Source: a virus
Direction: 5' to 3' (one strand)
Length of the DNA: 38,923 bases
Virus record (IMG/VR): IMGVR_UViG_3300025298_000117
Span: 1 to 38,923 of that record
Shown: in pieces, positions 6,459-13,487 of the stretch
Layout of the letters: each line of letters begins with the position of its first letter
Position numbering within the stretch: position 1 is the stretch's first letter
Notes under the pieces: model-generated
Seen by the model: the letters and a program-made list of their open reading frames with translations, nothing else
Database searches by the model: none
What the model was told of the DNA's origin: nothing
Program-made: the position numbers and the translations under genes

Positions 6459-9097
6459 ATGATCCGCTCCGCCTTCTTGGGCAGATCGAAGATCCAGCAG
6501 GACAGGACCTTGCCCGCCGGGTTGTTGACGTTCTTCGTCGCCGTCCACTTCCGGGACTTTGAATTGCGGAGCAGCTTCTTGAGCTGGTCCATGTTCGGCG
6601 GTTTGACCCCGGCGGTGTGGCAGCGCGCCTCGAAATCGACGAGGTTGATCGCGATCTGCTTTTCGCGGTCGCGGTGCTGGTTGACCGACTTGCCCTCGGC
6701 GTGGTCGTCCGGCTTTTCCCGCTCCAGCAGGTATTGCACCTTGTCCCAGAAGTCGGAGACGGTCGGGTGGTCCCCGCCGCAGGAGTTCTGCCGGTCGAGC
6801 GCCATCGCATCGACCATCTGCAGGGTCTCGTCGATCCACTCACGCTGGATATTCGGGAAGAGGAGAGCCAGCGCCTCGACACCGGCGGCAAGCTGGCTGT
6901 GGCACTTGATCGGGCGGGTGTTGACCAGGCCGTCTACCCGCTTCGGCATGTCCTGGTCGTGATGGGCGAAGCGCTCGAAGAAGTACGGCAGGTACTTGGC
7001 GTTGCGGATGACGTGGACGATCGTGCCCGAGGCTTCCTCCATGGCCCAGCCTTCCAGCTTGACCGCCGCGCTCTTGGTAGCGGGCGACCAGCGGGACTTG
7101 TCGATGTCCATGGACATGAGGCGTTCGAGAACGGCCGGGATCGCGTCGATCCGCTCATTCTGCATGAGGTAGATCGAGCCGAGGAACGGGGGCTCGGAGG
7201 TTTCGAAGCCGCCGCTCTTCTGGCCGGTGCCGCGCGGCGAGCGTCCGTTGTAGAGGACCAGCAGCTCGTTGTAGTCGAACTGCTTGTAGCCGCTGCGCTT
7301 ATCGTCATCGCGGCCGCCCTCGATCAGGCCGACCGGCAGGTTGGCGACCTTCATCAGGCTGCGAGCGAGGAACGCCGTGGTGCCCTTGTTCGGGTCGAAG
7401 CCTTCGTATCCAGCGCGTCCGGCGATCTTCCAGAGGAATTCGACGAGGGTGGACTTACCAGAGCCCGGCAGGCCGGTGATTTCGAGGAAGCCCAGCGATT
7501 TGTGCTTCTCGCGGATCTGCACCGCGAAGAACGACATCGTGAAGAAGGCCAGCGCGGCGAGCCCCTTGGGGCCGAATGCCGTCCAGAGCACCGGCACCCA
7601 ATCGAAGCTGATCTTCTCCGCCTCGTACTGGATATCCAGCATGCGCTCGGCGCTGCGCAGCTTCACCGCCTGCTTGCCGAAATCGAAGTAGTTCTCGCGG
7701 TTGATCTCGACCACGCGGCCATCACGCACGGCCATGTCGCCGAGCAGCCATGCGCGGTGGGGCGCGGAGTACCCGGTGAAGGGTATCGGCTCGACAACCT
7801 TGAGGGCGCGGGTCTGGTTGCGCATCAGCCGGTCGAGCTGCTCGCCGGTGCCGCTCCACATCCCGGCGAAAGCCATGAGGCGCTTCTTGAACTCGCCCGA
7901 GTTGGCGCAGGCCGACGCCGAGAAGCGCGCCTTCACCGTCGGCTGCGAGCCGGGGAAATCGATCTGGAGGAAGTAGTTGGTCTCGTCCGCGATCTCGTCG
8001 CGTTCGCGGTAGAGGAGACGGAAGGCGCAGTTGGCGATCTCGTCTACGTCGCGCTGCGGCTTGTTGTCATCGTCGTAGCGGATCTTGCACCACCACAGCC
8101 GGTTGTCGTGGCGGAAGTCGAACGAACCGAGCGCCTTGTGCTCATGGATCAGTTTCGCCTTGTCGCGCGCGGTCTTCGCAAGCGTGACTTCGCCGTTCCA
8201 GAGATACTCGGCGATCATCTCGTCGGAGAGCGGAGCCTTGCGGCCCTCATCCTTCCAATCGACATGGCGCAGCAGCAGGTCGTTCCAGTCGAGCTTTGTG
8301 CCCTCGCCATCGGGACGAACCTGTGCGGCGGTGGCTTCCCAGCCTTCCTTGCGCGCCCGGGCCACGAATTTGCGAGTGTACGCGACGCCAGCGTTCCCAA
8401 CGTCGAAGGCAAAGATCAGGCGGGGACGATCGCGGCGCTTCTTGGCCTCGCAGGCGGCGCGGATCTCGTCGAGGAAGTGAGCGGGCCAGACGTTGACCGA
8501 CATCGCCGATACAGCGGGCCGATCAACCTGGCACAGGGCCACGGCATCAAAGATGCCTTCGGTAATCCAGATGTCGGCCCCGGCGGCCAGCTCTTCCACC
8601 GTCAAGCGGGGAGGCACCCAGCAGTGCCCATTCCAGCTTCCACCCGCCCGGAAATGAGCCTTCTTTTCGAACCGGCCGGGCCGATCGATGATGCGTTCCC
8701 ACGTCGTATCGCCCACTTTGAAGCGGACGGTGGCCCCGGTCGCGCCGGTCTTGTGGCAGCGGTAAAGCTCCTGCGTGTAGGAGCCGCGCAGAAGACGCAT
8801 ATCGAGGCCGCGCTCGTGTGACAGGTAGGCGTCAGCCGCGGCGTTCGGGTTTTCTTCGGTCGGCGGAAATCGCTTGGACCAGTCCTCAAAGAGGTCCGGC
8901 AGCAGGTTGCGAACGCTGTCTTCCCATCCGCACTTCTCGCGGCGACCGCACTGGACGATCTTAGGGTCTTCCGATGCGCAGTATGCCTCTAGCCTGCCGC
9001 AGTCCGGGCACTTGCCCTCCTGCAACCAGCGTCCCTTGGTCTTGCGAAACTGGAATTGGGCCTGGAGGCCCTTGAGGATTTGAGCTTCGAGATTCAC
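6455..9097 (-). CDS. TOPRIM primase-helicase, replication protein
   Basis: 880 aa. An N-terminal zinc-binding part (CPDCG at 30-34, then Cys40, Cys50 and Cys56) is followed by a TOPRIM-like fold (IWITEGIFDAVAL with Glu180, and FAFDVGNAG with Asp232) and a C-terminal P-loop ATPase (Walker A ITGLPGSGKSTL, 540-551). This is the order of phage primase-helicases that prime and unwind the replication fork. It starts with GTG overlapping the upstream TGA. It takes the place of the rolling-circle gpA of P2, so replication differs from that of P2 although the virion genes match. The C-terminal 150 residues have no domain I recognise. Confidence 0.88.
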   Translation of the reverse strand: MNLEAQILKGLQAQFQFRKTKGRWLQEGKCPDCGRLEAYCASEDPKIVQCGRREKCGWEDSVRNLLPDLFEDWSKRFPPTEENPNAAADAYLSHERGLDMRLLRGSYTQELYRCHKTGATGATVRFKVGDTTWERIIDRPGRFEKKAHFRAGGSWNGHCWVPPRLTVEELAAGADIWITEGIFDAVALCQVDRPAVSAMSVNVWPAHFLDEIRAACEAKKRRDRPRLIFAFDVGNAGVAYTRKFVARARKEGWEATAAQVRPDGEGTKLDWNDLLLRHVDWKDEGRKAPLSDEMIAEYLWNGEVTLAKTARDKAKLIHEHKALGSFDFRHDNRLWWCKIRYDDDNKPQRDVDEIANCAFRLLYRERDEIADETNYFLQIDFPGSQPTVKARFSASACANSGEFKKRLMAFAGMWSGTGEQLDRLMRNQTRALKVVEPIPFTGYSAPHRAWLLGDMAVRDGRVVEINRENYFDFGKQAVKLRSAERMLDIQYEAEKISFDWVPVLWTAFGPKGLAALAFFTMSFFAVQIREKHKSLGFLEITGLPGSGKSTLVEFLWKIAGRAGYEGFDPNKGTTAFLARSLMKVANLPVGLIEGGRDDDKRSGYKQFDYNELLVLYNGRSPRGTGQKSGGFETSEPPFLGSIYLMQNERIDAIPAVLERLMSMDIDKSRWSPATKSAAVKLEGWAMEEASGTIVHVIRNAKYLPYFFERFAHHDQDMPKRVDGLVNTRPIKCHSQLAAGVEALALLFPNIQREWIDETLQMVDAMALDRQNSCGGDHPTVSDFWDKVQYLLEREKPDDHAEGKSVNQHRDREKQIAINLVDFEARCHTAGVKPPNMDQLKKLLRNSKSRKWTATKNVNNPAGKVLSCWIFDLPKKAERII

Positions 9098-9324
9098 CGG
9101 GCAGCATCCCGCATGAGGATGGCGCTGCGCCGGGGCGCTTCGGTCAACAGGGAGACGAGGTGTCGAGCGGTATCGCAGTGGATGCGGCCAGCCTCGGCCG
9201 CCGTGGCGATCTCCAGGCAGAGCTGCGTATAGGCGTCGCCGTATATGTCGAGGCAGGCGAGCAAGGTGACGACCTGCTCCTGTGTCTTGCCTTGCTGGCG
9301 GCTGCTGGTGCGGAAAATGGACAA
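9094..9324 (-). CDS. Hypothetical small early protein, 76 aa (TTG start)
   Basis: 76 aa helical protein (QEQVVTLLACLDIYGDAYTQ). The start codon is TTG with a strong GGGGGA site 5-6 bp upstream. It ends in a GTGA overlap with the primase-helicase. No recognised domain; the position suggests a replication accessory protein. Confidence 0.65.
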   Translation of the reverse strand: MSIFRTSSRQQGKTQEQVVTLLACLDIYGDAYTQLCLEIATAAEAGRIHCDTARHLVSLLTEAPRRSAILMRDAAR

Positions 9325-9397
9325 AGCTTCCCCCTCGGCCGGAGCGCGGCCGTGAAAAATTCAGGTGTTGTGGTGAGTGGGCCGGGCGAGCCGCCGG

Positions 9398-9772
9398 TCA
9401 GGCGGCGCCGAACATGCTCAGCTGGTCATGATCGTCCGCGCCGTCCTTGCGGGGCGGCATGACCTGCGGGATTTCCTCCCTCGGGCACTGCTTCAACTGG
9501 AGGTCCGGCCGGTCGATCAGGCCGGGGTTGAAGCTGTGGAGGAAGTTGATCTCCGACAGGAAGGTGTGCCCGCAGCCGGTGTTGGTGCAGTGGCAATGGA
9601 TGTGCTTCACCGTGGCGGTCACGCGAACGCTGCGGCGAATGTAGGCCGGGGCCTCGCACTTCGGGCAGATGACCAGGGCGCTATCCTTGGCCGGTGCGCC
9701 GCCGGAGCGGAGCCGGAAGTGCAACGGTGCTTCGATCAGCGGGGCTCCCCGCAACAGGCCTTCGCCGCTCAT
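9398..9772 (-). CDS. ogr: Ogr/Delta-type zinc-finger late transcription activator
   Basis: 124 aa. Residues 36-67 read CPKC ... C TNTGC with exact C-x2-C-x22-C-x4-C spacing (Cys36, 39, 62, 67), the metal-binding signature of P2 Ogr and P4 Delta; IRRSVRVTATVK between the pairs also fits. In P2, Ogr binds dyads centred near -55 of late promoters and recruits RNA polymerase through the alpha subunit. Here the gene has about 35 extra N-terminal residues and lies in the early operon, overlapping the CII-like gene by 4 bp, rather than after gene D as in P2. Early transcription would therefore produce the late activator directly. Confidence 0.88.
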   Translation of the reverse strand: MSGEGLLRGAPLIEAPLHFRLRSGGAPAKDSALVICPKCEAPAYIRRSVRVTATVKHIHCHCTNTGCGHTFLSEINFLHSFNPGLIDRPDLQLKQCPREEIPQVMPPRKDGADDHDQLSMFGAA

Positions 9773-10227
9773 TCTACGTCCCCCTGCTCAGCTCTTTCCA
9801 GCGCGGCCAGCCCATCCTTGAGACTGCCGATCGCTTCCTCGACTTCCTTGCGGGCCTTCCGGCGCGTGTCCGGGCAACCGGCGTTCATGCCCGCCTCGAT
9901 CAGGGCGGCCACGGCCTCGCCGGACTCCTTCGCCGTCGACTGGGCGACACAGGCCAGCCCGCGCGCCATCGCCTCGCGGGCGGCAACCTCGATCCGCAGA
10001 CCGAACAGGCGATGGAACGGGGCGTGATCGCCGCCCGCGCCGAGGAACGCCTTGTCCAGGCGCTCGGCGTCGATCATGCGGATCTCGCTCTCGCAGTCGT
10101 GGTCCGACCAGTTGCGGACGCTGCGCTCGGTCACGCCGCAATGCGCCGCGCAGTTGTCCCACCCGATAAGGGCTGCAACCTTAGTTAATGTGTGCTGGTA
10201 GGTGAGTGGTTCGCGACGCTTGGTCAT
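9769..10227 (-). CDS. CII-like phage regulatory protein
   Basis: 152 aa. Residues 9-45 (YQHTLTKVAALIGWDNCAAH then CGVTERSVRNWSD) form a helix-turn-helix of the kind found in phage CII-like or CP76-type regulators; the C-terminal half is a long helix (KEVEEAIGSLKDGLAALERA). It is the second gene of the early operon, overlapping the Cro-like stop by 4 bp. A role in the lysis-lysogeny choice is inferred from HTH and position. A repressor-type operator lies inside its 5' coding end. Confidence 0.65.
   Translation of the reverse strand: MTKRREPLTYQHTLTKVAALIGWDNCAAHCGVTERSVRNWSDHDCESEIRMIDAERLDKAFLGAGGDHAPFHRLFGLRIEVAAREAMARGLACVAQSTAKESGEAVAALIEAGMNAGCPDTRRKARKEVEEAIGSLKDGLAALERAEQGDVE
10175..10190. 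promoter_or_regulatory. Putative repressor operator O3 (inside CII-like gene)
   Basis: GCAACCTTAGTTAATG. It shares GCAACCTTRGTTAA with the operator at 10579-10592 (13 of 14 identical) and the GCAACC...AGTT core with that at 10626-10640. It lies about 390 bp inside the early operon, where a bound repressor could loop to or reinforce the main operators. Confidence 0.5.
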
Positions 10228-10553
10228 GCCCGTGCGGCCTTCGAATTATCGTTGTTTTTGAAAGAGACGCGGTCGGACCGCCGGTCTACGCCACGAAAGC
10301 GGACAGGGACGCATTGGTCGATGCCGTGCCAGCGGGGGGCGGCGGGAAGATCACGAGGGTAGATATCGGGACGAAGAAAATAGCGGGGAACGCCGGTCGC
10401 GTTCTCGACCATCAGAACGAATTCGGCAGGGACACGCTTCGAGCTTTGAACCCACTTCCAAACCGCCGTGGGCGAAATGCAGCAAATCCGAGCAAGGGCA
10501 GATTGCGATCCAGCGAGATCGACGGCCAGCTCAAGGGCTTCGAAGGGTGTCAT
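10224..10553 (-). CDS. Cro/YdaS-type regulator
   Basis: 109 aa. Residues 3-60 (ALELAVDLAGSQSALARICC then ISPTAVWKWVQSSKRVPAEF) match the YdaS/Cro fold, in which helices 2-3 form the HTH and the ending RVPAEFVLMVENATGV is highly typical. It is the first gene of the leftward early operon and is divergent from the repressor. Two ATGs (10565 and 10553) are possible; 10553 has a weak GAAG site and fits the domain start, while 10565 coincides with the predicted transcription start. Confidence 0.8.
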   Translation of the reverse strand: MTPFEALELAVDLAGSQSALARICCISPTAVWKWVQSSKRVPAEFVLMVENATGVPRYFLRPDIYPRDLPAAPRWHGIDQCVPVRFRGVDRRSDRVSFKNNDNSKAARA

Positions 10554-10572
10554 GTCTTCAACCATGGGTGAT

Positions 10573-10601
10573 GATATGGCAACCTTGGTTAAAGAGGTCA
10601 A
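10573..10601 (-). promoter_or_regulatory. Early leftward promoter
   Basis: On the minus strand TTGACC (10601-10596) is followed after 17 bp by CATATC (10578-10573), or after 19 bp by TATCAT (10576-10571). The operator at 10579-10592 occupies the spacer, so bound repressor would exclude RNA polymerase. Transcription would start near 10565. Assigned by eye. Confidence 0.6.
10579..10592. promoter_or_regulatory. Putative repressor operator O1
   Basis: GCAACCTTGGTTAA contains the palindrome AACCTTGGTT. It sits between the -35 and -10 of the early promoter and is the best of three related sites. Confidence 0.65.
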
Positions 10602-10625
10602 CAACAAAAAGTCATGCGCTTTCCT

Positions 10626-10640
10626 GCAACCAAAGTTGTA
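10626..10640. promoter_or_regulatory. Putative repressor operator O2
   Basis: GCAACCAAAGTTGTA, with near-palindromic arms CAAC and GTTG, lies 10 bp before the repressor start. Occupancy would block repressor transcription, which suggests autoregulation. It matches O1 in the GCAACC and GTT parts. Confidence 0.55.
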
Positions 10641-10650
10641 TGTGTCCGCC

Positions 10651-11313
10651 ATGAGTTTAGGGGACCGCATCAGCGCATTGCTGGACGAAAAAGGCTGGTC
10701 TCAGGCCGAACTCGCGCGCCGAGTTGGCGTGAGCACCCAGTCGATATGGAAACTGGTGAAAGGCGAGGCGGCGGGGTCGCGAAACCTCCACAAAATCGCC
10801 CGTGAACTGGGCACGACGGCCGAGTTCTTAACCGGCGAGATCGACGATCCGGCACCGGCACCGGGGAGTGCAATGATTGTCGCACCGGTTGAGCCGAATC
10901 CCGACGAAGTCGAAATCGATTGGATTGATCTCGCCTATGGGATGGGTGGGACGTTCCTGGACAGCGATAACGTTCGCGTCGAGAAGGCGCGCTTCTCACG
11001 TGCATGGCTGCGCGTGTTTACCAGCACTCCACCTAATCTGCTGTTTTCGACGCAGGGATACGGTGATTCGATGATGCCGACGATCCACGATCGGGATGTC
11101 GTGATCATCGACAGGTCCCAACGCACACCTGACATGGGTGATAAGATCTGGGCTATCGTTTACGCTGGGATGGGGATGATCAAGCGGCTGCGCTACCTCC
11201 CCGACGGAACGGTCAAGATCAGCTCCGACAACCACTTGATCCGCGATGAAATCGCAACCGACGCCGATCTTCACATTGTCGGCCGGGTTATCGCGGTGAT
11301 GCGCGCAGTCTAA
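10651..11313 (+). CDS. S24-family phage repressor (CI/C2-like)
   Basis: 220 aa. Residues 4-60 are an XRE-type HTH (WSQAELARRVGVSTQSIWKL). The C-terminal part is a LexA/CI peptidase-like dimerisation domain with the Ser140 nucleophile in YGDSMMP and general base Lys178 in GMIKRL, 38 residues apart as expected. The usual Ala-Gly cleavage pair is not seen; the linker has LAYGMGGTFLD instead. The ATG at 10651 starts the HTH and has no ribosome site, so the message may be leaderless. Divergent from the Cro-like gene across operators O1 and O2; it should maintain lysogeny. Confidence 0.9.
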   Translation: MSLGDRISALLDEKGWSQAELARRVGVSTQSIWKLVKGEAAGSRNLHKIARELGTTAEFLTGEIDDPAPAPGSAMIVAPVEPNPDEVEIDWIDLAYGMGGTFLDSDNVRVEKARFSRAWLRVFTSTPPNLLFSTQGYGDSMMPTIHDRDVVIIDRSQRTPDMGDKIWAIVYAGMGMIKRLRYLPDGTVKISSDNHLIRDEIATDADLHIVGRVIAVMRAV

Positions 11314-11748
11314 ATGCACGATCCAGTCGGGTATCTGCCGGATGTCTCTGTGGCCGTCGTAGGGGTGCAGCACCCGAATGCGGATGGATCAAACCGCCGA
11401 TTTGCGATCAGTCTCTGCGCCCCAGGCGAACCGGTTTACCTTCGTTTGGAGCCGACAAACCCGGTCGACCCTTACGCCATCGCTGTCTTCAACGGCAACG
11501 ATATGCAGATGGGCTACGTCATCGCCGTCCGCGCGCAGCGCATTGGCGACGTCATCCGCGAAGGCAGGGATTGGCGCGCAGTCTTTCAGAAATCCACCGA
11601 GTTCGGCGCATGGATCCGCATGTCATTCGACGGCGAGGATCCCGCGCTGACGCCAGCGATGATCGCGGCGAGTGCCGAACTGCCGGACACCGAAGGTGTG
11701 GATGCTGAGAGCGACTTCTATCCGGACGAAATCTGGCCGGACGATTGA
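11314..11748 (+). CDS. HIRAN-domain protein
   Basis: 144 aa. VAVVGVQHPNADGSNRRFAI through RLEPTNPVDPYAIAVF and GYVIAVRAQRIGDVI is a HIRAN domain, known from SNF2 helicases such as HLTF where it binds 3' DNA ends. Here it stands alone with an acidic tail. The ATG directly follows the repressor stop (TAAATG), so it is expressed with the repressor in the lysogen. This makes it a candidate cargo gene acting on DNA ends, perhaps against other phages; that role is inference. Confidence 0.8.
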   Translation: MHDPVGYLPDVSVAVVGVQHPNADGSNRRFAISLCAPGEPVYLRLEPTNPVDPYAIAVFNGNDMQMGYVIAVRAQRIGDVIREGRDWRAVFQKSTEFGAWIRMSFDGEDPALTPAMIAASAELPDTEGVDAESDFYPDEIWPDD

Positions 11749-11761
11749 AAAGGGGGATAAT

Positions 11762-12082
11762 TTGCTACCATTTATTTTTCTGGCTGCAGGAGCCGCCAAT
11801 ATCGACGCATGTGCTACCGCTGTGCACGGAAATGTGCGGGACGCAGTTATCGCCTGTGATACCTCCACCACCAAGGTCGATCTCTTTGGCAGCGGCGGAA
11901 CTCCCGAAGCTTGCATTGCGGCCATGAAGGCTGGCCGTGATGTTGGGAAATATGGGCCGTCCATGCCCGCTCCCGCTCGCGCCGGGCTGATCAAGGAATT
12001 CGACAAGAAATTGTCGGCCTGCCAGGCTCCTGAGAAAAAGTCGGCAACACCTACTCTCGAGACAACACAACTCTGGGACTAA
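11762..12082 (+). CDS. Small secreted protein (TTG start)
   Basis: 106 aa from a TTG with an AGGGGG site 6 bp upstream, 13 bp after the HIRAN stop. The N-terminus (LLPFIFLAAGAANIDA) is a short signal peptide. Mature Cys residues (DACA, IACDT, EACIAAM, LSACQ) could form two disulfides. It would be exported from the lysogen as part of the repressor operon. The gene ends 4 bp from the convergent end of D. Function unknown; resembles other exported cargo by layout only. Confidence 0.55.
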   Translation: MLPFIFLAAGAANIDACATAVHGNVRDAVIACDTSTTKVDLFGSGGTPEACIAAMKAGRDVGKYGPSMPAPARAGLIKEFDKKLSACQAPEKKSATPTLETTQLWD

Positions 12083-12085
12083 CGT

Positions 12086-13081
12086 TTAGGCGCTCTCCAA
12101 TGTTAGCCGCTGCCTGAGACCACTGGCTCCATTAGTCGTTTCGATCGACGAGATGAGCCATTGAATCTCGTCGATTTTCGAGTTCCAGCCCATGAGCGTC
12201 ACTCGTTGATTGGGCTGGAGCCGCATATTGGCAATCGCCAGCTCGTATTCGAACTGGAACGATCCGCGCTTGCGCTTCGCGGCCTCTGCCTTGGCGGCCT
12301 GCTGCGCCTCGGCCTCGCTGGTGAAGGTACGCTTCAGGCGCTTCCGCTTGTCGCCGCCGGTCGAAACCTTCTTCTTCTTGCCGCTGTCCTGGTCATGCCA
12401 GCTGGCCTCCACGCCGTCGTAATCGTCCCGCTGCGTTCGGGTGAAGCGCCAGGACCAACCGTCGCGCCGCGTCAGCGTGACCGTCGGGATCGCCTTTCCA
12501 CTCGCGGTGGTCGTGCTACCCACCGGCATGAACAGCAGTTTACGGTTCTTCCAGGTTGCCACGGCGTCATACCGGCTGCCGAGATCCTTCACGAAGACCA
12601 TGTCGCTCTTGCCGTGCTGGTCGATCGCCGCGATGGCCTTGCCCGCCAATGTCGGGTGAACCTGCGCGGTGATGCCGTTGCGGCCCGCAATCTGGCGAAG
12701 GACGCTTCCCAGCGTGGTGTTCTTCCAGGACTGGGTGCGGCGCTTGCGATAGTCGCCGTTCAGATCGGCCGAGCGCGCGCGGATCTGGATCTGGTCGGAA
12801 GGGCCGGTCGCTTCGACCTCATCCACGGTGAACCGCCCGCGATCGACCAGGCCGACCTCCACGTCGGCGCCGGACAGCCAGCCCAGCGCGAGGGAGAGCA
12901 CCTTGCCGGGCTCCGGAATTTCCAGCTTGCCGTCGGCATTCTGCAGGGTGAGGGATAGCTCGTCGGCTTCCCCGCCGCGCTTTTCGCTGAGCGAGATGTC
13001 CAGGAACCGCGGATTGATCTTCTCGGCCAGATCGACGCCGTCCAGCATCAGGCGAACGCCCGCGATGTTTGCCGCCGTCAT
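12086..13081 (-). CDS. D: Baseplate hub / late control protein D
   Basis: 331 aa, P2 gpD family: the hub that links the tail tube to the spike. Recognised by order (last of FI-FII-E-T-U-D) and by sequence such as FLDISLSEKRGGEADELSLT at the N-terminus and YDGVEASWHDQDSGKKKKV in the middle. The C-terminus (MRLQPNQRVTLMGW) is the usual end of the family. Starts 1 bp after the U stop. Confidence 0.92.
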   Translation of the reverse strand: MTAANIAGVRLMLDGVDLAEKINPRFLDISLSEKRGGEADELSLTLQNADGKLEIPEPGKVLSLALGWLSGADVEVGLVDRGRFTVDEVEATGPSDQIQIRARSADLNGDYRKRRTQSWKNTTLGSVLRQIAGRNGITAQVHPTLAGKAIAAIDQHGKSDMVFVKDLGSRYDAVATWKNRKLLFMPVGSTTTASGKAIPTVTLTRRDGWSWRFTRTQRDDYDGVEASWHDQDSGKKKKVSTGGDKRKRLKRTFTSEAEAQQAAKAEAAKRKRGSFQFEYELAIANMRLQPNQRVTLMGWNSKIDEIQWLISSIETTNGASGLRQRLTLESA

Positions 13082-13082
13082 C

Positions 13083-13487
13083 TCAGTCCACCCGCGTGAG
13101 CTTGATCTGGAAGTCCAGAGCGCGCGGGATGCCCCCGGCCATGACCGTGCGGTGGGTCGTGTCGAGCTGGTCGATACGGTAATGCCCCAGCACCCGGCCG
13201 GTGCCGTCCACCAAGGGCCAGTTGTCGCCGGTGTCCGCCATCTCGATCAGGAGGTCGATCGCGCTGTAGGTGCCCGCGATCTCGGGCACGAGGAGGCCGC
13301 CGATCGTCACGGTATCCTCGCCGGGGCCGACGAACTGCGTGGCCGGGCGCGCCATATGCCGGTCTGCCCCCTCATGCCGCCAAGCCTGACTGCGGGAGAA
13401 ATCGGAGTAGGGCACGGTGTCCACGCCGAACAGGAACATGCCCAGCGTCATGAGGCTGGCGGGCGAAAGAAACGGGGCAGACGCCAT
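13083..13487 (-). CDS. U: Tail protein U
   Basis: 134 aa, P2 gpU family tail terminator. Opens with LMTLGMFLFGVDTVPYSDFS and contains RHMARPATQFVGPGEDTVTI, the typical gpU pattern, ending in IPRALDFQIKLTRVD. Its start overlaps the tape measure stop by 1 bp and D follows after 1 bp. Confidence 0.9.
   Translation of the reverse strand: MASAPFLSPASLMTLGMFLFGVDTVPYSDFSRSQAWRHEGADRHMARPATQFVGPGEDTVTIGGLLVPEIAGTYSAIDLLIEMADTGDNWPLVDGTGRVLGHYRIDQLDTTHRTVMAGGIPRALDFQIKLTRVD

Noticed and set aside
6617-8821. Very long rightward open frame opposite the primase-helicase
   Set aside because: It is a GC-driven antisense shadow; the minus-strand protein has clear motifs and coupled neighbours.
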